Shown piece after piece: positions 59,121 to 64,000 of a DNA stretch of 64,000 nucleotides. How positions within the stretch are numbered: position 1 is the first letter of the stretch; every line of letters begins with the position of its first letter. The translations under genes and the position numbers were made by a program. This DNA comes from Moniliophthora roreri (taxonomy: Eukaryota; Basidiomycota; Agaricomycetes; Agaricales; Marasmiaceae), in contig LATX02000187.1 in assembly GCA_001466705.2 (NCBI GenBank), positions 124,001-188,000 on the forward strand, read 5' to 3'. The notes under the pieces were generated by a model. That model was not told the origin of the DNA. It was given only the letters and a program-made list of their open reading frames with translations, and did not search any database.

Positions 59121-61637
59121 TGGAAGGCATCCTGGCGAGCGACATTCGACGATGAGCCTCAAGGTGATAGAGGCAAGCGGTGTATGCCAGAAGCAGGGGA
59201 ATTGGTGGTGGAGTTGAACACAATGAAAAGCGTTACTTCTTCACGAATGACTTCGTTTCTGTTGTGTATCCGTGCATATGACGTGTCATTGAATCGCCTC
59301 CGTTGTGAGGTACGACGTCAGCTGAAGAAGATTCAAGATATCGTCGAGTACGTACTTTGATCGCTTTGGCCACGATAACATTCCCGCCGACACGTCAATC
59401 TCATTTTTTCCAAAATGTAATCTTCAATGACGAGAGCCAGAGTCTATTTGAAAGGAGTCGGAATCAGCTAGTATCATGAACGAGTCAGGCTTACAGCTGA
59501 GGATTATTCGATCCTGCCATGCAGGATGGCCTTTAGTCTGTCCACCTCAGACCGCTCGGCCATCTCGCTATAAAGGACATTGATAAAAGCGGCTTCCGAG
59601 GTGAGGCGATAGTGGGCAAGAGAATCTTTGTCTTGGTGTGCAGTCAGGAACCTGGGAAGTCACAGACGTCGCCTTAAAGGGTAAAGTCGAACTTGCTCGC
59701 TATTAGGCTCTAAAGTTTGAGAGATGGTCTGATAAGCACTCGAAACAGATCCCCGAAGGAAACGTTGTAGCGTACCGGCGCCAGCCTGAAGCTATATTCA
59801 CTATCTGGGGAACATAAACCAGACCCGTTTGGCAATGAGGTGATGACGAGTAGTACAGGACCACAGCCTTAGCAAGTCCTCGCCGATACCTAGAGCCAAA
59901 GTTCCATAGAACATTCCTACATTACAACGGGTAAGAGCCGGGAGTTGAGATCAATACTGCCATCGCCAACGTGCTACTACATGACCATTGATGAGTATGG
60001 CAGAAAACGACGTCAAGAAACGTACCTCAACGACGATACCGTGTGCTCTTCGTGACAGATGCGAGATGCTGTGTTCCCGATACGTCAGAAACTCCGACGG
60101 GTTATCCCTACGTCGACGGTGCGCACATCATAAGTTGGCTCGAATGGGCAATTTCTCCAGCAGGGGAATGTAATACGTCCGATAGCATACATCGAGATTG
60201 TGAGCGTCTATGCACGTTGTGAGAACCTTCGGAATCATTTTATATTCACGGTCCAGTATTCTGATAATAGATCTGATATACAGAGCCTTGGTTGCTCCCC
60301 GCCGCAAAAACGGAAAGGACACGAAAATCTAGTGTATTGACGATTGTCACCACATGCTTGGAAAGAGAACAAATGAATGAAACGCACCCCTTAACGCCAT
60401 GCACGCATTGCTCCAATAATTTCAAGTACCGCAGCATGTCCTGAATTTCTATGAGAATCGGTGTATAGTCCGACCTCCTTCCCAGCGCAAGACCTCGCGG
60501 AGAGTGCATGGACAGTTGCAATACGACAGTATTTCAGGTTATCATGAAGCCCTGACTAGGACTCGGAGGGAGAAAGGTAGGCACCGCAGTATTCGACACC
60601 AAAATTTTCCGTCATAGTTCCCACGATAAGCTGACCGAGGACTCTCGCTGCAACGATGATGTCCTCCAGCTTTCCTTCCACTGAAGTAACCTTCCAGAAC
60701 TTCGCTTTCTTTCTGAGTGGTACTGGGAACCGCCCAATCTCGGGGTCAATATGGCAGATTTAAAGTTCCGCCTCATCGAACCCATATTGAGTCGTCAGCG
60801 CATTCGAACTCGTTTTTCGCCGTTCGGGGGTAACGCGTAAAGGTAAGGCCCTGTTTACTTTCAATCGGAAACGCGGAATTCACACTAATATTATTTCACG
60901 AAGGCCTTCATTACTGTCAAACTGGCCCGAGTCTAAACCTCTTTCCCGCTACATCATGGACCTACTGGTGTGCATGGGTTTCAAGTCGCCGGACTGGTAC
61001 ATCCCGAGGTTGATCCTGATGAATGTTCTCGTTCACCATTCAGTCGGGGATCAAGTGCGCTGGCCGCTCTGCTTATTGGGCGTCTGAACTTCCGGGCTAT
61101 CAGGGTATAGACAAGAAATCAGGACCATGCTACTGAGTTCCGCAAGGCAACTTGGTCTTCTGAAACGCACTATCCAGCTTTCATTTATTGGTGCGATGCC
61201 CTTTGATATGCGTGGGTCATTATCAGTTTCATTCTGTCGGTATTCTCATCAAAGCTGCCAAGTAGCACAGGTAGCGTGTCGCGCCGTAGCTATCGGGTTG
61301 TAAAGCGTACACTGATTACCATGTCTATTCTGTATTCCAGTTTTGGTACTTAAAGCTCCAGAAGGAGCCAAGGGTCGGGTTGATAGTGCGTCGTATTCTC
61401 TAGGGAAGATCCTTGCAACGTGTAAGGCTTCCCACATCTCTCAAGTATTGTGACAAGATTCGCTCCTATTCTCGGCGAGACAGAGCTTCCATCTGGGATA
61501 GTGGGTGAGTAGTATTAACTGTCAATTCGTGAAATCCATGTGGTGGCATGATGATATCGCTAGCAGCCAACTTCGCATAGGACTACTTAAATACCCTCTC
61601 AACTGACGCGCACTTGGCAGGTTTCTCCAAAGTCCCT
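59121..61637. other. Intergenic region with possible coding remnants
   Basis: No intact gene is recognised. On the minus strand a frame at 60556-60759 reads ICHIDPEIGRFPVPLRKKAK, FWKVTSVEGKLEDIIVAARV and LIVGTMTENFGVEYCGAYLS before a stop; it looks protein-like but has no start codon and no family I can name. Another minus frame at 60246-60521 (LRYLKLLEQCVHGVKGCVSF) is similar in quality. These may be parts of one decayed gene. Confidence 0.35.
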
Positions 61638-62422
61638 ATGTCTCCCATGAACCTACCGACCTTTCTCAAGCTTCCCTTATTATTATGCGAGGCCGTGTGC
61701 ATGCGTATCAACGCGACTCCTCCCAATGCTCCGCTTCCCCGCGAGGGAATCATCATTCCAGACTGGCGCGAAAAATTTTTGAGGGGTCTTGGCCTGCCAT
61801 GTCGAATCTTTAGAGCGAGTCCCAGTCTTATCAAGGCCTGCATACTAATCTCCTAATCTCATCTAAATAGCTTCTGTCTTGGTCTGCCATGTTCATCGAG
61901 TTCATCGTGATAGTCGCCATGTATAATCCAGAAGGCGCTATCTCGAGATTGATCCTGGCCACCCTGGCGTCTTCGGATAAATGCGTTTCCAACATACGCA
62001 TCACCCCACTTCTCATCCTTGGAAATATCCTCACTATCTCGGGAACATCTTTGCGTGTGCGCTGCTACCGTACACTTGGTCGCTTCTTTACATTCGAGCT
62101 TCGCATCCAGTCACGGCACCAGCTGATCAAGGAAGGACCATATTCGGTTGTCCGCCACCCGAGTTATACGGCCCTCATCCTCACTGTCTTGGGTGCATTC
62201 ACAAGTCACGCCTCAGGGTCATGGATCGTCAATTGCGGACTACTCAAAACGCCGATAGGCGTGTCCCTAGCGATGATCTGGGTCGGGGTTGCGCTGGCTG
62301 TTATTGCCAGCCTTCTCCTGCGCATTCCTAGGGAAGACGACTTGCTCAGAAAGTCGTTTGGAATAGAATGGAACCTTTGGGCCCGCAAGGTGCCATATTG
62401 CTTGGTTCCTGGAATATATTAG
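61638..62422 (+). CDS. ICMT-like protein S-isoprenylcysteine methyltransferase (splice unresolved)
   Basis: The first exon starts at the ATG of MSPMNLPTFLKLPLLLCEAV and runs TPPNAPLPREGIIIPDWREK. The main part (from about 61871) reads LLSWSAMFIEFIVIVAMYNP and continues to the stop at 62422 with several membrane segments. The conserved C-terminal methyltransferase core is visible: IKEGPYSVVRHPSYTALIL, a membrane hairpin, then REDDLLRKSFGIEWNLWARK and VPYCLVPG, which bind AdoMet and substrate. These enzymes carboxyl-methylate prenylated cysteines, such as on Ras and mating pheromones, in the ER; mushrooms carry several paralogues. The intron between the two parts has a clear branch site and acceptor (CTAAATAG, 61870), but no GT donor in the right phase; a GC donor after ATCAAG (61836) would make it only 35 bases. 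A frameshift is possible. Confidence 0.78.
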
Positions 62423-63063
62423 GCATTGTGAGTTCTAACGAATCCACAGCAAGTCTTTGGCTCACGGTATCCCTGACAGATTTCTTCGGGGGAAATTTAC
62501 CATCAATTGTGGGTGTGTCAACCCGTAACCTCGCTGTTTGCTCCCCTCCGTATAGTATACTTATATACTTACATTCTCCGCTGTCTTAACCATACCTCAC
62601 GGAAAGGGTCATAATCTATCAACGTTCTTGTCCTGTTAATGACCGGAAAGATCCTAAAGTTCTGTTGAGAAACTGCGACGCGAACAGGGATTCCGTACTC
62701 CAATCTCGGGGATCTCCCGTCGCAACTCTGTCTTGTCCCACTGTGTCACTAACACAGATAAACTACTATGCAAAGTTGAGCCACTCGGTGTTCAAACCAT
62801 GCAGTGTAGACGATCTATGTACTTAGATACCGTCCAAAACTCAGCCCCGAAAAGTGGAAACATTTCGTCAGCCAAGACAGTCGGCCTCATCCTGTTGAGG
62901 CGCCCTACGAACGACCGCTTTCAATCACTTGACCCTGAATCTTACCAAAGAACATAACTCAACGAGAGAATGCGGGGCGCGCAAGATGATGCAAATAGAG
63001 TATTGTGTACACATAACATAACTCGATTGTGGACACGAAAGCCCCGACTAATGTACATGATAT
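62423..63063. other. Convergent intergenic region
   Basis: It lies between the 3' ends of the ICMT-like gene (+) and the alpha-glucosidase gene (-). Short frames (62368-62589, 62733-62957) have no recognisable domain. Nothing else is seen. Confidence 0.5.
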
Positions 63064-64000
63064 CTATCCGATGGTGGAGATGTAAAGAGCGCCCTCATAC
63101 GGAGAAAGGGTGATATCCCGCCCTGCCTGAATATTGACATCATTCGGACGTGCAATAGTCCCGAGGACGAAAGTAAATGTATCCCATGCCACCTCCTTCC
63201 CATCAACACCTTGTGCTTGTGGTAACGGGGCTTTCAGTTTGATGAATTCTTTGGAAAAGTTCATGAGAACCAGAGCTGTTGTGCCAGCCTTGAGCGAGCG
63301 CGTGTACGCAAATAACTCTTCGTGTTCAGGGTAGAGCAGTTTAAAGTCTCCGTAGACCTGAAGTGGAAAGGTAAACTAACGAAAATGAGGCATACTTGCG
63401 TGTTGACACGTACCAAGACTTCGTACTGTTTCCTGACTCCTAGGACACGCTTCCAAAACGCCAGTACACTGCTATCATCGTTCAGCTGAGAAGCGGCGTT
63501 CCATGCCGGATAGTCATCATTGACTCGCATCCACGGCTTTCCGGTGGTGAAGCCTCCATGTGGAGATGAATCCCACTATAAAAGGGAGGCGGGATTTAGT
63601 AAGAGCGCCACGGGAACAAAAGGGAATTTCTCTTTCACCGATACAGGTATCCTCGCATGATCCCGAGCCTTCATCTGTATTCCATCAAGAATATCTTCCA
63701 TATCGACATCTTCTTTCCCAGTTTCTCGCCTCCTTTGGGTCAGAATACTGTCCCAAAGAGTAGATATTAGCATAGTACTATAACTGTTTCGGTGATGCAT
63801 CACTTGTTCCAGAAGTTCTTTGTCGCCACATCAAGGTACTCTTCAATGCCCCAGGTCCTCGGCGCATTTTTCAAACCCAGCTCTTGTCCTTGGTATACAT
63901 ACAGAGTACCACGCTGTGTCCCATGGAATAGTGCCAAAAGCTTCGCTGAATGTTTTCGGAGGTCATCAGAAGAGTCGTCGCCAAACCTAGTGACAGAGCG
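63064..64000 (-). CDS. Alpha-glucosidase (maltase, GH13), 5' end outside the window
   Basis: Exons 64000-63804 (open at the window edge), 63747-63639, 63575-63414 and 63357-63064 join in frame. The piece starts RSVTRFGDDSSDDLRKHSAK and has the oligo-1,6-glucosidase/maltase hallmarks GTLYVYQGQELGLKNAPRTW, WDSSPHGGFTTGKPWMRVND, and a C-terminal beta domain (LFAYTRSLKAGTTALVLMNF, GALYISTIG). This is the C-terminal half of a GH13 enzyme that removes glucose from maltose and malto-oligosaccharides; the catalytic Asp and Glu lie upstream, outside the window. No signal peptide can be judged. With the amylase at 48295 it suggests a starch-degrading neighbourhood. Introns are 56, 63 and 56 bases. Confidence 0.93.

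Overview
The window is nuclear DNA of a filamentous basidiomycete, most likely an agaricomycete. Genes lie on both strands and are cut by many short introns (about 41-80 bases, GT-AG with a few GC-AG). Almost every long open frame had to be joined from exons by hand; the splice sites given here were read from the sequence and most joins close the frame exactly. Protein types also point to Agaricomycetes: a dynein heavy chain that stops after the tail, a NACHT-type NLR-like ATPase, a DUF7025-type AAA+ ATPase, an F-box/LRR protein and HGD-type kinase remnants.

Layout. 1-3519 (-): low-complexity basic/Ser-rich protein, cut by the window edge. About 4300-8860: strongly CpG-depleted, gene-free DNA that looks like decayed, formerly methylated transposon material, with a tandem array of about 90-base units. 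11527-15684 (-): dynein heavy chain tail (dhc1 type). 15879-16779 (+): small MGNSQS protein of unknown role. 17897-18152: hAT-type MITE. 20424-22025 (+): F-box protein. 22561-24091 (+): homoserine O-acetyltransferase (MET2). 24288-24871 (-): Mediator subunit 21. 25723-28027 (-): AAA+ ATPase. 28443-33463 (+): NACHT protein. 33609-34632 (-): membrane-anchored SDR. 34774-36496 (+): BCKDH E2. 36796-38918 (+): pepsin-like protease. 39687-46084: tandem carotenoid cleavage oxygenase genes flanking a truncated third copy and an 811-base inverted-repeat element. 48295-50960 (+): secreted alpha-amylase with CBM20. 51759-52334 (+): Hsp20 with a clear heat-shock promoter. 52495-53708 (-): broken kinase. 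56093-58425 (+): CNNM/MAM3-type membrane protein with an apparent 3-base exon. 58769-59112: second hAT-type MITE with perfect 8-base target duplication. 61638-62422 (+): ICMT-like methyltransferase. 63064-64000 (-): 3' part of an alpha-glucosidase.

Functional links are modest. The amylase and the alpha-glucosidase about 12 kb away fit starch-to-glucose degradation. MET2 (methionine synthesis) and BCKDH E2 (branched-chain amino acid breakdown) are ordinary metabolism. The accessory character lies in the CpG-poor island, the MITEs, the expanding and decaying carotenoid oxygenase array, and the NLR-like gene. I found no convincing tRNA, rRNA or CRISPR, and no clearly undescribed multi-gene system.
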